Of a DNA stretch of 64,000 nt, positions 1 to 8,267 are shown piece after piece (within the stretch, counting starts at the first letter, position 1; each line of letters begins with the position of its first letter). The DNA is from Eubacteriales bacterium. Lineage in GTDB: Bacteria > Bacillota > Clostridia > Lachnospirales > Lachnospiraceae. Made by a program: the position numbers and the translations under genes. The notes below the pieces were generated by a model. The model was not told where the DNA came from. It did no database searches and saw only the letters and a program-made list of their open reading frames with translations. The stretch is taken from NCBI GenBank assembly GCA_030524545.1, contig JAUNGM010000005.1, positions 62,001 to 126,000 on the forward strand. The letters are read 5' to 3'.

Positions 1-67
1 TTCTCTTAAGAAACTGCTTCAGGCTTTCCAGTTCTTTTCCTTTCAGCGGTTTTCCTTCTAACAGCAT
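1..67 (-). CDS. N-terminus of an unidentified protein, cut by the window edge
   Basis: Only the first 22 codons are visible (protein begins MLLEGKPLKGKELE). An ATG at 65-67 follows an AAGGAGAA ribosome site that overlaps the citG stop codon 10 nt upstream, so the gene is clearly the next cistron of the citrate lyase operon. The citrate lyase ligase citC is the expected partner still missing from the cluster, but the visible N-terminus does not look like CitC. No function can be assigned. Confidence 0.55.
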   Translation of the reverse strand, partial: MLLEGKPLKGKELESLKQFLKR

Positions 68-77
68 TTTTTCTCCT

Positions 78-980
78 TCACTTAAAAGCAGTTCCATTTA
101 ATAACATTTCAATAAAGACAGCGGCAGCAAGCAAGTCCGCACAGCCTCCGGCGCTGATATTCCGACGGATGTATTCCCCATCCATGCGGCACAGTTTTTC
201 AATCGCATTTTCCCCATATGCACCGCCTTTTTGCAGAAAGGATCCGGCCTCTCTCTGTACTTCTTCAAGCACAGCCGGGTTATTTCTCGCCAAAATATTA
301 GAGTCCTCAATTCCTTCCATCAGTACAAAAAATGTCTGAAGCTTGACCCGGTTCCAGTCTCTGCGCTCCCGGATACCTGCCTGCAGTACGGGAAGCGCCA
401 GATTCCAGATTCCAGGATAGCCTGCCAGGGCTTCGCCGCGGATACCTGCGGTTCCATATTTCTGAAGATTCCTCTCTCCATGGCTTCCGGCTTTTTTCCG
501 GCCTATCGCTTTTATCTCTTTTTGAAGAATCCGGCCGGTCATCTGTATCTGCATATCAGCCAGATCCCGGGCCGTGATCTTTCCGTTTTCCCTCATACAG
601 CGGCCTGCTGCCGCACTGAAAATCCCTATGGTAAAGATCAGGCCCTTATGCGTATTCACACCGTCTGTCGCACGGTACATCGCCTGCTCCGCCTCTATTC
701 CTGTCTTTCGGATTTCCGAAAACAGAGCTTCCGGAGTACATCTGAGAAGATATCCCTGTTCTGCCATACGCACAAAATACGGATATAATGCTTCCGCACT
801 TTTTTCAAATGTCCGGACATCCATATCGTCATGCGCCCCGCAGGAATACAGATCCACAAGCCCTGGTTTCGGTGTTGTATAAACCTCCTCCAAAAGTGCC
901 CTCCTGGCCTTTGCTCCAATGGCTTTTGCAATACCGCCTGCTGCATATGTGATCGAGTACGCTGCCGCATTTCCTGTCAT
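78..980 (-). CDS. citG: CitG, triphosphoribosyl-dephospho-CoA synthase
   Basis: CitG makes 2'-(5''-triphosphoribosyl)-3'-dephospho-CoA from ATP and dephospho-CoA, the precursor of the citrate lyase prosthetic group. The 300-residue protein shows the family motifs TPKPGLVD (residues 36-43) and GVNTHKG (107-113), and a GIRGEALAGYPG stretch near residue 190. The reading frame extends upstream to 1007, but the ATG at 978-980 is chosen because it has a GGGAGGA ribosome site and sits 1 nt after the citX stop; the longer start would lie inside citX. It is the fifth gene of citDEFXG, transcribed leftward. Family assignment is firm from motifs and context; activity is inferred. Confidence 0.93.
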   Translation of the reverse strand: MTGNAAAYSITYAAGGIAKAIGAKARRALLEEVYTTPKPGLVDLYSCGAHDDMDVRTFEKSAEALYPYFVRMAEQGYLLRCTPEALFSEIRKTGIEAEQAMYRATDGVNTHKGLIFTIGIFSAAAGRCMRENGKITARDLADMQIQMTGRILQKEIKAIGRKKAGSHGERNLQKYGTAGIRGEALAGYPGIWNLALPVLQAGIRERRDWNRVKLQTFFVLMEGIEDSNILARNNPAVLEEVQREAGSFLQKGGAYGENAIEKLCRMDGEYIRRNISAGGCADLLAAAVFIEMLLNGTAFK

Positions 981-981
981 C

Positions 982-1512
982 TCATTCCTCCCGCTTCCAT
1001 GCCCCAATGATTTCCAGTACCTTATCCTGAAGTTCCTTCACACTATGTGTCCGGTTCCTTCCGCAGGCTTTTGCTTCCTTCCCGCAGATCAGGCAGGTTC
1101 TTTTTCCGGTGCCTGCCTGCACTCTCGACATGAGTCTTCCATCCTGCCCCTCGACATCAATATCGAAAAGCCTCCCAAGGGCATGTGATTCTTCCAGAAA
1201 CACCGCTTCCTTTTTCAGCATTCCTCCATCCGCGCCGGACAGGAAATATATGGCTGCATACCCGGCGTTTTCTTCCAATACAGCCATTTGCATGACCTTC
1301 CCCTGCTGTGTTTTAAGCATTCCTTCCAAACTGCGTTTTCCTTCTAAAAACGCTTCATAAAACAATGGACCGCTTTTTACAGGCCCGGGGATGTTCATGC
1401 CAAGGCTGACCACGATTCCGCCCGGGCACTGCGCACGCATCTCTGCCTGAATCCCTGCTTTTTTCTCTCTGAAATCCAGAACTTCATAAAGAGTTACTTC
1501 TCTGTTTTCCAC
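982..1512 (-). CDS. citX: CitX, holo-citrate lyase synthase (phosphoribosyl-dephospho-CoA transferase)
   Basis: CitX transfers the prosthetic group made by CitG onto the serine of the acyl carrier subunit CitD. The 176-residue protein carries the family signature GRLFDIDV (113-120) and a C-terminal cysteine set (Cys140, Cys143, Cys150). The start codon is GTG at 1510-1512 behind AAGGAGGA, 31 nt after the citF stop. citX and citG are separate genes here; in some bacteria they are fused. Context within citDEFXG makes the assignment strong. Confidence 0.92.
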   Translation of the reverse strand: MENREVTLYEVLDFREKKAGIQAEMRAQCPGGIVVSLGMNIPGPVKSGPLFYEAFLEGKRSLEGMLKTQQGKVMQMAVLEENAGYAAIYFLSGADGGMLKKEAVFLEESHALGRLFDIDVEGQDGRLMSRVQAGTGKRTCLICGKEAKACGRNRTHSVKELQDKVLEIIGAWKREE

Positions 1513-1543
1513 GGCCCATCCTCCTTATCTTTGTTTTTAATTT

Positions 1544-3109
1544 CTACTCTTCTTCCGCAAATTCAAACGGTTTGATCTGGCGTACGACATCCATGATCGT
1601 TCCGTCACGGCTTTCAATAATCCCTACCACTCTGTCCGCAAACGCTACTCTCTGGGGTTCTCCTGCAATGGAATATGCAATATCGCGAAGCTCCTCGATC
1701 GTTTTAAAAGGAAGATCCACATCCTTCATGGCCTCGATCAGATCCTGTCTTCTCGGGTTGATGGCAATGCCGTAATCCGTGATCACTACGTCAATACTCT
1801 CTCCGGGGGTGGTGACCGTTGTAACCTCCGTACAGATTGCAGGGATTCTACCCTGAAGGAGAGGTGCAATAACAATGGAACATTTTGCCCCTGCCGCCGT
1901 ATCCGGATGACCGCCCTGTGCTCCTGTGATCATTCCATCGGAGCCTACCACAACATTACAGTTAAAGTTGACGTCTACTTCCAGTGCTGCAAGGATTACG
2001 AAATCCAGCTTATTGACAACAGCGCCTTTATTGAAGGGATCTGCATATTCTCCTGCGCTGATGCGGAAATGATTCAGATTTTTTACAGATTCCACTGCCG
2101 CAAGGTCAAAGTCCTGGGTATCCAGAAGACAGTCTACCTGGCCGTTGATCAGCAGGTCGCACATAGGTTTTGTCAGGCCGCCTACGCCGAATTTCATACG
2201 TACGTTTCTCTCTTTCATGATCTTTGCCAGAGAGATGGTTGAGGCAATAGACGCTCCGCCCACACCTGTCTGATAGGAAAAACCATCTTTAAAATACGGT
2301 GTATTTACTACAAACTGAGTGCAGTAATCTGCCATCATCAGCTTTCTCATATCTGTGGTAGGTTTTGCGGCTCCGGTTGCAATCTTCTTGGGATCACCAA
2401 TGGCATCTACCTCTACCACATAGTCCACCTTTGTCATGCTGATATGGGCAGGGAAGTTCGGAAACGGCACCAGGCAGTCTGTGATCGCAACTACTTTATC
2501 CGCATAATCTCCGTCTACCATGGCATAGGATAATACACCGCAGTTGCTTTTTCCGCCGATACCGCGGCAGTTTCCGTAATCGTCACAGGTAGGGGTTCCG
2601 ATAAAGGCAATATCGATTCTTGTTTCCCCCGATTCAATGGCTCTGACACGTCCGCCGTGAGATCTCATGATCGCCAGTCCCTTAAGCTTTCCGTTGGAGA
2701 TTGCTTCTCCGATCTTGCCGCGCACACCGGAGGACTGGATGTTGGTAATTGTCCCGTCTTCAATATAAGGAACGATAGGATCATGGGCTTTTCCAAGAGA
2801 GCTTGCGCAGATCGTAATGTCCTTGATTCCCATCTTATGTACTTCTTCCATGACCATATTTACAATGTAATCACCCTCGCGGAAATGATGATGGAAGCCA
2901 AGGGTCATGCCGTCTTTGATACCGCATTTTACAAGCGCATCATGAATACTGTCTACCAGCTTGCTGCCATTGGAGTTGATGACACATTTTGTCTTTGGGC
3001 CGTCTTTTTTGTACTCATATCCATCATAATAATGGTTTCCATGAAATACTTCTTTTCCTGTCATTTCCAGGATTTCTTCCGGTATCTCTCTGCCAACTGC
3101 ATTTATCAT
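1544..3109 (-). CDS. citF: CitF, citrate lyase alpha subunit (citrate:acetyl-ACP transferase)
   Basis: The alpha subunit exchanges acetyl for citryl on the acyl carrier protein in the citrate lyase complex (citrate to acetate plus oxaloacetate, cytoplasmic, anaerobic). The protein is 521 residues from the ATG at 3107-3109, the normal CitF length. Upstream in-frame codons to 3184 lie inside citE and lack a ribosome site, whereas AAGGGGGA precedes 3109. Typical segments are GLTLGFHHHFREGDYI-like sequence near residue 70 and the GAQGGHPDTAAGA segment near residue 420. It is separated from the citE stop by one base, so translation is probably coupled. Confidence 0.95.
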   Translation of the reverse strand: MINAVGREIPEEILEMTGKEVFHGNHYYDGYEYKKDGPKTKCVINSNGSKLVDSIHDALVKCGIKDGMTLGFHHHFREGDYIVNMVMEEVHKMGIKDITICASSLGKAHDPIVPYIEDGTITNIQSSGVRGKIGEAISNGKLKGLAIMRSHGGRVRAIESGETRIDIAFIGTPTCDDYGNCRGIGGKSNCGVLSYAMVDGDYADKVVAITDCLVPFPNFPAHISMTKVDYVVEVDAIGDPKKIATGAAKPTTDMRKLMMADYCTQFVVNTPYFKDGFSYQTGVGGASIASTISLAKIMKERNVRMKFGVGGLTKPMCDLLINGQVDCLLDTQDFDLAAVESVKNLNHFRISAGEYADPFNKGAVVNKLDFVILAALEVDVNFNCNVVVGSDGMITGAQGGHPDTAAGAKCSIVIAPLLQGRIPAICTEVTTVTTPGESIDVVITDYGIAINPRRQDLIEAMKDVDLPFKTIEELRDIAYSIAGEPQRVAFADRVVGIIESRDGTIMDVVRQIKPFEFAEEE

Positions 3110-3110
3110 T

Positions 3111-4013
3111 TTACAAATCCCCCTTATATACACCTGAAGCTTTAGCAAGCTCGATGGTTCTCTTTGCTCCATCGTAGAATGCAATGTCGATCATTTTGCC
3201 GTCTACTGTAAATACGCCGATCCCCTGTGCTTTCTTGGTATCAATTTCTTTCACTACCTTTTCCGCAAAGATAATATCCTTCTCTGACGGGGTGAAAATT
3301 TCATGTACAATGTTGATCTGCCGGGGATTGATGATGGATTTTCCGTCAAATCCCATTAAGTGGATGTTCTGTACATCCTGGCGAAAGCCGTCCATATTGT
3401 TCAGATCCGTATATACCGTATCAAAGCACTGAACCCCTGCCGCACGGGCTGCGATCACCAGGTTCTGTCTTGCTCCCATAAGCTCAATTCCGGTACCTGT
3501 GATGTGTGTCTGAAGGTCTTTTGTGTAATCTCCTCCGGACAATGCAATCCCAAAAAGCCGTTCGGATGCTTCGCAGATTTCCAGCGCTTTCATCACGCCT
3601 CTGGCTGATTCAATGGCTGCCATGATCAGGACGCTGCCCTTAGGACGTCCGAATTCCCTTTCCGCAAAATCAACGGCATCTTCCACCAGCCTGACGTCAT
3701 TGGCACATTCGGTTTTGGGAATGCGGATGGCATCGCAGCCTCCTGCTACAGCGCACCGGATGTCTTCTTTCCAGTAAGGAGTATCCAGGGCATTGATTCG
3801 TACCACACGCTCCACACCGCGGTAATCAATTTCCTGCAGTGCATGATAAAGGGAAAATCTCGCCGCATCTTTCTGGTTTTCCGCAACGGCATCCTCCAGG
3901 TCCAGCATAATGGAGTCCGGTTTGTAAATATAAGGATCTTTGATCAGCCCCGGTTTCTGGGCGTTCAAAAACATCATCGTTCTTCTCAATCGTTTCTTAT
4001 TCGGATTCATCAT
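3111..4013 (-). CDS. citE: CitE, citrate lyase beta subunit (citryl-ACP lyase)
   Basis: The beta subunit cleaves citryl-ACP into acetyl-ACP and oxaloacetate. The 300-residue protein belongs to the HpcH/HpaI aldolase fold, with the early DSIMLDLEDAVAENQKD segment (metal-binding region), a VLIMAAIESARG strand holding the catalytic glutamate, and ALSGGDYTKDL. The ATG at 4011-4013 overlaps the citD stop as ATGA and follows GGGGAGGTG; an in-frame start at 4031 would be inside citD without a ribosome site. Second gene of the operon. Confidence 0.95.
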   Translation of the reverse strand: MMNPNKKRLRRTMMFLNAQKPGLIKDPYIYKPDSIMLDLEDAVAENQKDAARFSLYHALQEIDYRGVERVVRINALDTPYWKEDIRCAVAGGCDAIRIPKTECANDVRLVEDAVDFAEREFGRPKGSVLIMAAIESARGVMKALEICEASERLFGIALSGGDYTKDLQTHITGTGIELMGARQNLVIAARAAGVQCFDTVYTDLNNMDGFRQDVQNIHLMGFDGKSIINPRQINIVHEIFTPSEKDIIFAEKVVKEIDTKKAQGIGVFTVDGKMIDIAFYDGAKRTIELAKASGVYKGDL

Positions 4014-4309
4014 CGGATGGCACCTCCCCACGGCAAATGTTCTGTCTGTTCCAGCGAACGGAAAACAGCTCCTTCTACACGCGCCTTGATGGTACAGTCC
4101 AGAGCACCTTTATCCACAACGGAAATCCTTACATTTTTAATTCCCAGGTTTTCCAGTGTTTCAAATACAACTTTGCGGATCTGGTTTCCGTACTGGTTGA
4201 TAACCGCACTGTCCAGTGTAAAATCAATGCTTCCTTCTCCTGCTTCCACCGTAACCTGGCAGTCGCTGGATTCCAGCGTTCCTGCCATTGCAGGTTTTTT
4301 TATCTCCAT
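4010..4309 (-). CDS. citD: CitD, citrate lyase acyl carrier protein (gamma subunit)
   Basis: This 99-residue protein carries the covalently bound dephospho-CoA-derived prosthetic group. The N-terminal PAMAGTLESSD motif places the modified serine at residue 14, as in characterised CitD proteins. The ribosome site AAGGAGG lies 8 nt before the ATG. It is the first gene of the operon, so the promoter and leader lie in 4310-4468. Length and motif leave little doubt. Confidence 0.95.
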   Translation of the reverse strand: MEIKKPAMAGTLESSDCQVTVEAGEGSIDFTLDSAVINQYGNQIRKVVFETLENLGIKNVRISVVDKGALDCTIKARVEGAVFRSLEQTEHLPWGGAIR

Positions 4310-4453
4310 CTCGTAGTCCTCCTTTGTTTTATATGCTTTCTTTGCTTTTTGGCTTTCTTTTTGGTTTTCTTTGCTTTGTTGAGACTATGATAAAATAGAA
4401 ACCTTACAGCAGTCAGTGCCTTTTCCTTAATATTTGTTAAGGTTAAAAACAAT
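4310..4453 (-). promoter_or_regulatory. Promoter and leader region of the citDEFXG operon
   Basis: A minus-strand promoter CTGACT-N18-TATCAT is visible (-35 at 4411-4416, -10 at 4387-4392). Just upstream is a perfect inverted repeat CCTTAA-N6-TTAAGG at 4425-4442, in a position suited to an activator; the nearby LysR protein is one candidate binder (inference). The leader from about 4320 to 4380 is strongly purine-rich on the RNA strand, with repeated AAAGAAA and CAAAGAAA words of unknown meaning. Confidence 0.5.
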
Positions 4454-4480
4454 AGAAAAACCGGTACGTCAAAGTACCGG
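4454..4480 (-). terminator. Intrinsic terminator after the CHR permease pair
   Basis: Perfect 7-bp stem CCGGTAC/GTACCGG (4461-4480) followed on the minus strand by TTTTT. The stem includes the stop codon of the downstream permease gene (4469-4471), so the terminator is built into the end of the coding sequence and separates the transporter genes from the citrate lyase operon. Confidence 0.75.
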
Positions 4481-5023
4481 CATCCGAAAAATCATTCCAT
4501 ATAATATGACTCCAAGCCCTGCCGAACATCCGATAACTTTCGGCACGGACCATTTTCGTTTTTGAATGAGATAGAGCATTCCCAGGCCGATCCCGATTCC
4601 GATCAGGTCCGGTTTTCCATCTGTTATATAGTTTTCCCTGCTTAATGTAAGAATCACGGCCAGGATCATGGCAATACAGATTGGCTTCACGTAACTCATG
4701 ATTTTTTCCATGAGCCTGCTTTTGCGGAACTTTGTAAAAAAGACGGCAACGAGCAGTGTCAGGGTAAAAGCCGGCATCAGTACGCCTGTCACTGCGATGA
4801 TCCCGCCCGGTACTCCTGCTGTCTGCATTCCTGCAAAGGTTGCGCAGTTGATTCCCAACGGCCCCGGAGTCATCTCCGCTATGGCTACCAGATTCGTCAG
4901 ATCTTCCGCACTCATCCAGCGATGTGTCTGCATTTCCTCAAGGATCAAAGGTATCATGGACATTCCTCCAAAGCTGGTAAATCCTATCTTCATAAAGGAC
5001 AGGAATAATTCAAGATACTCCAT
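4469..5023 (-). CDS. CHR-family (chromate transporter) permease, second half-size subunit
   Basis: The 184-residue membrane protein has the CHR domain hallmark FTSFGGMSMIPLI near the N-terminus and EMTPGPLGINCATFAGMQTAG around residue 55-75, with about five membrane segments. Half-size CHR proteins are normally encoded as adjacent pairs that assemble together, as seen here with the gene at 5010-5630. The ATG at 5021-5023 follows AAAGGAGGCGG and overlaps the upstream stop by 14 nt. The substrate in anaerobes is unknown; chromate is unlikely to be the natural cargo, and a sulfate-like or organic anion is a guess. Confidence 0.85.
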   Translation of the reverse strand: MEYLELFLSFMKIGFTSFGGMSMIPLILEEMQTHRWMSAEDLTNLVAIAEMTPGPLGINCATFAGMQTAGVPGGIIAVTGVLMPAFTLTLLVAVFFTKFRKSRLMEKIMSYVKPICIAMILAVILTLSRENYITDGKPDLIGIGIGLGMLYLIQKRKWSVPKVIGCSAGLGVILYGMIFRMPVL

Positions 5024-5630
5024 GTTTCGCCGCCTCCTTTGCATTTTTGATCTTCTCTTTCATTTTTTCTATTTGGCCGTCAGGTATGAGAAGCGCTGCC
5101 ACGATTCCTATAAGCACCATTACGACATTGCTGATATCCGTAAAGAGACAGAACAAAAATGCTGCGCCGCATACAACCCGTCCTTTTGTTGTACGGAAAA
5201 TTTCTTTCCCAAGGGAGAGTGCTGCACTGCCGATAATAGGAACCACAGCCGTCCGGATACCCTCCAGCGCACAATGGCACCAGTAATTGGATTTCAGAGA
5301 ATCATATCCATAAGCCACTGCGGATAAGATCAGCACTGCCGGGCAGGTAATCCCAAGCACCGCACAGACACCGCCGAACCATCCTCCGATCTGATATCCG
5401 AACAGCATACTGATGTTGGTGATCATAATCCCGGGAACGGATTTTCCCACGGCTGTCAAATCCAGCAGCTCTTCTTTTGTAATCCATTTCTTTTTATTAA
5501 CAAATTCCTGCTCCATCTGTGCAAGAATGCTCCATCCGCCTCCGAAGGTAAAGCAGCCGATTTTGAAAAAGAAGCCAAACAGCAGCAGGCCGTTCTTTAC
5601 ATTCTGGTTTTTCCGATTTATCGTCTCCAT
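5010..5630 (-). CDS. CHR-family (chromate transporter) permease, first half-size subunit
   Basis: The 206-residue membrane protein has the CHR motif FFKIGCFTFGGGWSIL (residues 20-36) and the paired GKSVPGIMITNISMLFGYQIGG segment. It precedes and overlaps its partner at 4469-5023, indicating translational coupling of a two-subunit transporter. AAAGGAGGA precedes the ATG. The divergent LysR gene at 5730 shares the upstream region and is the obvious candidate regulator. Substrate not predictable from sequence. Confidence 0.85.
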   Translation of the reverse strand: METINRKNQNVKNGLLLFGFFFKIGCFTFGGGWSILAQMEQEFVNKKKWITKEELLDLTAVGKSVPGIMITNISMLFGYQIGGWFGGVCAVLGITCPAVLILSAVAYGYDSLKSNYWCHCALEGIRTAVVPIIGSAALSLGKEIFRTTKGRVVCGAAFLFCLFTDISNVVMVLIGIVAALLIPDGQIEKMKEKIKNAKEAAKHGVS

Positions 5631-5667
5631 TCATCTATCCTCCTTTTCTTAAACTCTATCACCGCAG

Positions 5668-5697
5668 TTGACATTTGTAAAATATATGTACTATTAT
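5668..5697 (+). promoter_or_regulatory. Promoter of the LysR gene
   Basis: TTGACA at 5668-5673, 18-nt spacer, TATTAT at 5692-5697, about 30 nt before the LysR ribosome site. The same 87-nt intergenic stretch must contain the divergent permease promoter, a usual arrangement for LysR regulation. Confidence 0.7.
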
Positions 5698-5729
5698 AGA
5701 TTTAATAGGTTTTAACTATGGAGGTTGTT

Positions 5730-6650
5730 ATGAACTGGAATCAATTACAATATGTTATCACCATTGCCCAGGAAAAAAGCATTACGAAAGCTGCCAAAAA
5801 GCTTTTTATTTCCCAGCCGTCCCTGACACTCAGCATCCAGTCTCTGGAAAAGGAAACCGGAATCCTTCTTTTTGAACGAAAACGCGGAGAGATGATCCTG
5901 ACCTATGGAGGACAATTATTTTATGAATGGGCGGTTTCCACTCTCCGCTCCAATCAGCAGCTAAAGCTGAAGCTCAACGACATTTCCGAAAAAACGCGGC
6001 ATCTTATCCGTATTGGGATCAGTCCGCACCGAAGCTGCATCATGCTTCCGGACATTTTGCGGCGTTTTTATAACGACTATCCCAACTGTGAGATTCATAT
6101 TATGGAAAAGCCGACCTTTCTTCTGAAAAAACTTCTGGAGGAGCATGAAATCGATCTGCTCATTGATGTGGCTCACCCGGATACGATCAGCTACCAGAGC
6201 GATGTTTTGCTCAAGGAAGAGATTCTTCTTGCGGTTCCCGAAACTTTGGCACCGCCTCTGCAGGAAGCGGATGCCCTGTCTCCCACATCCTCCATTTTAT
6301 TGGAGGAATTCTCAACACTTCCGTTCCTGATGCTTTCCGAAGATCATGTGCTTGGAAGCATGAGCCGTAAAATGTGTGAGGCTGCCGCCTTTCATCCGGA
6401 TATCCGGCTTATCTGCAGCAATATCGAAACTGCCCTTGCCCTTGTCAATAAGCAGCTTGGTATCACCTTTGTGCCGGAAATCTTTGCAAAACAGAAACGT
6501 TTTCATCCCAATGTACGCTATTATTCTATCCGGCAGTTTCATGATGCGCGTCAGGTCTGCCTGATTTACCATAAAAATATGTACCGGCACACAGCATTGT
6601 CCGCACTTATCCGTATATTCCAGGAAACCACACCGGCATTATACAACTAA
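5730..6650 (+). CDS. LysR-family transcriptional regulator
   Basis: The 306-residue protein has a classic N-terminal winged helix (about residues 1-60: MNWNQLQYVITIAQEKSITKAA then KKLFISQPSLTLSIQSLE) and a LysR substrate-binding domain from about 90 to 290. The ATG at 5730 is preferred over 5718 because GGAGG lies directly before it. It is divergent from the CHR permease pair and followed 140 nt later by an amino-acid symporter. By family habit it probably controls the divergent genes and itself; the co-inducer is unknown. Control of the citrate lyase operon is possible but unproven. Confidence 0.9.
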   Translation: MNWNQLQYVITIAQEKSITKAAKKLFISQPSLTLSIQSLEKETGILLFERKRGEMILTYGGQLFYEWAVSTLRSNQQLKLKLNDISEKTRHLIRIGISPHRSCIMLPDILRRFYNDYPNCEIHIMEKPTFLLKKLLEEHEIDLLIDVAHPDTISYQSDVLLKEEILLAVPETLAPPLQEADALSPTSSILLEEFSTLPFLMLSEDHVLGSMSRKMCEAAAFHPDIRLICSNIETALALVNKQLGITFVPEIFAKQKRFHPNVRYYSIRQFHDARQVCLIYHKNMYRHTALSALIRIFQETTPALYN

Positions 6651-6789
6651 TGCTTTTTCCGTCATAGCTTCTCAAGAATCACCTGTACTTTCTTTCCGAT
6701 TTATGATAAAATTGATACACTTCGTCCCTCCCAAACAGCTCATCTGCACTGCGGAGGGATGCATCATACAACAGATAGGAAGGTTTTAT

Positions 6790-8181
6790 ATGTTACAGGC
6801 AATTGAACAAATCAACAGTGTTGTCAACAATTTCATCTGGGGCGTTCCTGCCATGATCTGTATTATTGGTGTCGGGCTTTATTTAAGCTTCCGGACCGGC
6901 TTTATACAGATCCGCAAGTTTTCTTATGCCATGAAGTGCACAATAGGCAGAATGTTCCGTAAAAAGGAAGCGGCGGACGGGGCGCTGACTCCTTTCCAGG
7001 CGGTCTGTACGGCCCTTGCCGCAACAGTCGGTACCGGAAATATTGCCGGAGTTGCGGGCGCTATTGCCATCGGCGGTCCGGGAGCGGTTTTCTGGATGTG
7101 GGTTTCCGCGCTTCTGGGCATGTGCACCAAGTTTACGGAAGTCACTCTCGCCGTTCATTTCCGCGAGAAAAATAAGCAGGGGGATCTGGTAGGCGGCCCT
7201 ATGTACTACATCAAAAACGGCCTCGGCCAAAAATGGATCTGGCTTGCCTATATGTTCTCTCTCTTCGGTGTACTTGCCGTATTCGGTACGGGCAATGCCA
7301 CACAGGTTAATACGATTACTGCAGCCATTAATTCTGCCCTCACCAATTACCGGGTAATTCCGGAATCCGCTGTCAATATCAGCAGCCTGATCATCGGTAT
7401 CATCATTACCATTCTTGTCGGGCTGATCCTGCTCGGAGGAATCAAGCGTATCGGAAAGGTAACGGAAAAGCTGGTTCCCATCATGGCGCTTTTATATATC
7501 ATACTTGCATTTGGTATTATCATTCTGAATATCAATCGTGTCCCCGGCGTACTTGGTTCCATCATACAGGGTGCATTCCGTCCATCCGCTGTTACAGGCG
7601 GTATTGTCGGAAGCTTCTTCCTCAGCATGAAAAAGGGGGTATCCCGCGGTATCTTCTCCAATGAAGCAGGCCTTGGTACAGGCTCCATTGCACACGCATG
7701 TGCAGATACCCAAAAACCGGTGAAGCAGGGACTTTTCGGTATCTTTGAAGTGTTTATGGATACCATTGTGATCTGTACCCTGACGGCACTTGTCATTCTT
7801 TTAAGCGGTGTCGAGGTTCCTTACGGCTCTGCTGCCGGCGCAGAACTGACGATCGCAGGCTTTACCAGCGTTTATGGAAACTGGGTTTCCATCTTTACTG
7901 CAGTTGCCATGTGCTGCTTTGCCTTTTCCACCATCATCGGCTGGGGACTTTACGGAGCACGCTGCATGGAATTTCTGCTGGGCACCAAGACCATCAAGCC
8001 GTTTATGGTGGTATATTCTCTGGTTGCCATTGTCGGCGCAACCGTGGATCTCGGATTAATCTGGAGTATTGCGGAAACCTTTAACGGACTGATGGCAATC
8101 CCGAACCTGATTGCACTGTTTTTGCTGGCACCGACTGCTGTACAGCTTACCAAAGAATATTTCCGGAACGAAGGAAAATAA
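6790..8181 (+). CDS. Alanine/glycine:cation symporter (AGCS family)
   Basis: Sodium- or proton-coupled uptake of alanine or glycine across the cytoplasmic membrane. The 463-residue protein has about 11 membrane segments and the AGCS signature around residues 78-100 (TVGTGNIAGVAGAIAIGGPG), plus the conserved GIFSNEAGLGTGSIAHA near residue 300. The ATG at 6790 follows AGGAAGG; the frame runs upstream to 6703 but that extension has no ribosome site and is not homologous in appearance. It ends in a bidirectional hairpin shared with the convergent synthase gene. Confidence 0.93.
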   Translation: MLQAIEQINSVVNNFIWGVPAMICIIGVGLYLSFRTGFIQIRKFSYAMKCTIGRMFRKKEAADGALTPFQAVCTALAATVGTGNIAGVAGAIAIGGPGAVFWMWVSALLGMCTKFTEVTLAVHFREKNKQGDLVGGPMYYIKNGLGQKWIWLAYMFSLFGVLAVFGTGNATQVNTITAAINSALTNYRVIPESAVNISSLIIGIIITILVGLILLGGIKRIGKVTEKLVPIMALLYIILAFGIIILNINRVPGVLGSIIQGAFRPSAVTGGIVGSFFLSMKKGVSRGIFSNEAGLGTGSIAHACADTQKPVKQGLFGIFEVFMDTIVICTLTALVILLSGVEVPYGSAAGAELTIAGFTSVYGNWVSIFTAVAMCCFAFSTIIGWGLYGARCMEFLLGTKTIKPFMVVYSLVAIVGATVDLGLIWSIAETFNGLMAIPNLIALFLLAPTAVQLTKEYFRNEGK

Positions 8182-8190
8182 AATTACTTA

Positions 8191-8243
8191 TACAAAATCC
8201 GGAAGAGTACGATTTTTCCTGCGTATCTCTTCCGGATTTTGTA
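8191..8243. terminator. Bidirectional terminator between convergent genes
   Basis: A perfect 17-bp inverted repeat (8191-8207 with 8227-8243) sits between the symporter stop and the PgsA-Cls stop. On the minus strand it is followed by a T-rich tract (TAAGTAATTTTATTTT); on the plus strand the tail is poor in T. It therefore best fits termination of the leftward gene and probably blocks read-through both ways. Confidence 0.65.
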
Positions 8244-8267
8244 TCATAAACCAGCAAACAATTACTT

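Noticed and set aside
978-1007. Longer CitG with nine extra N-terminal residues
   Set aside because: The extension lies within citX and has no ribosome site; the ATG at 980 has a strong one.
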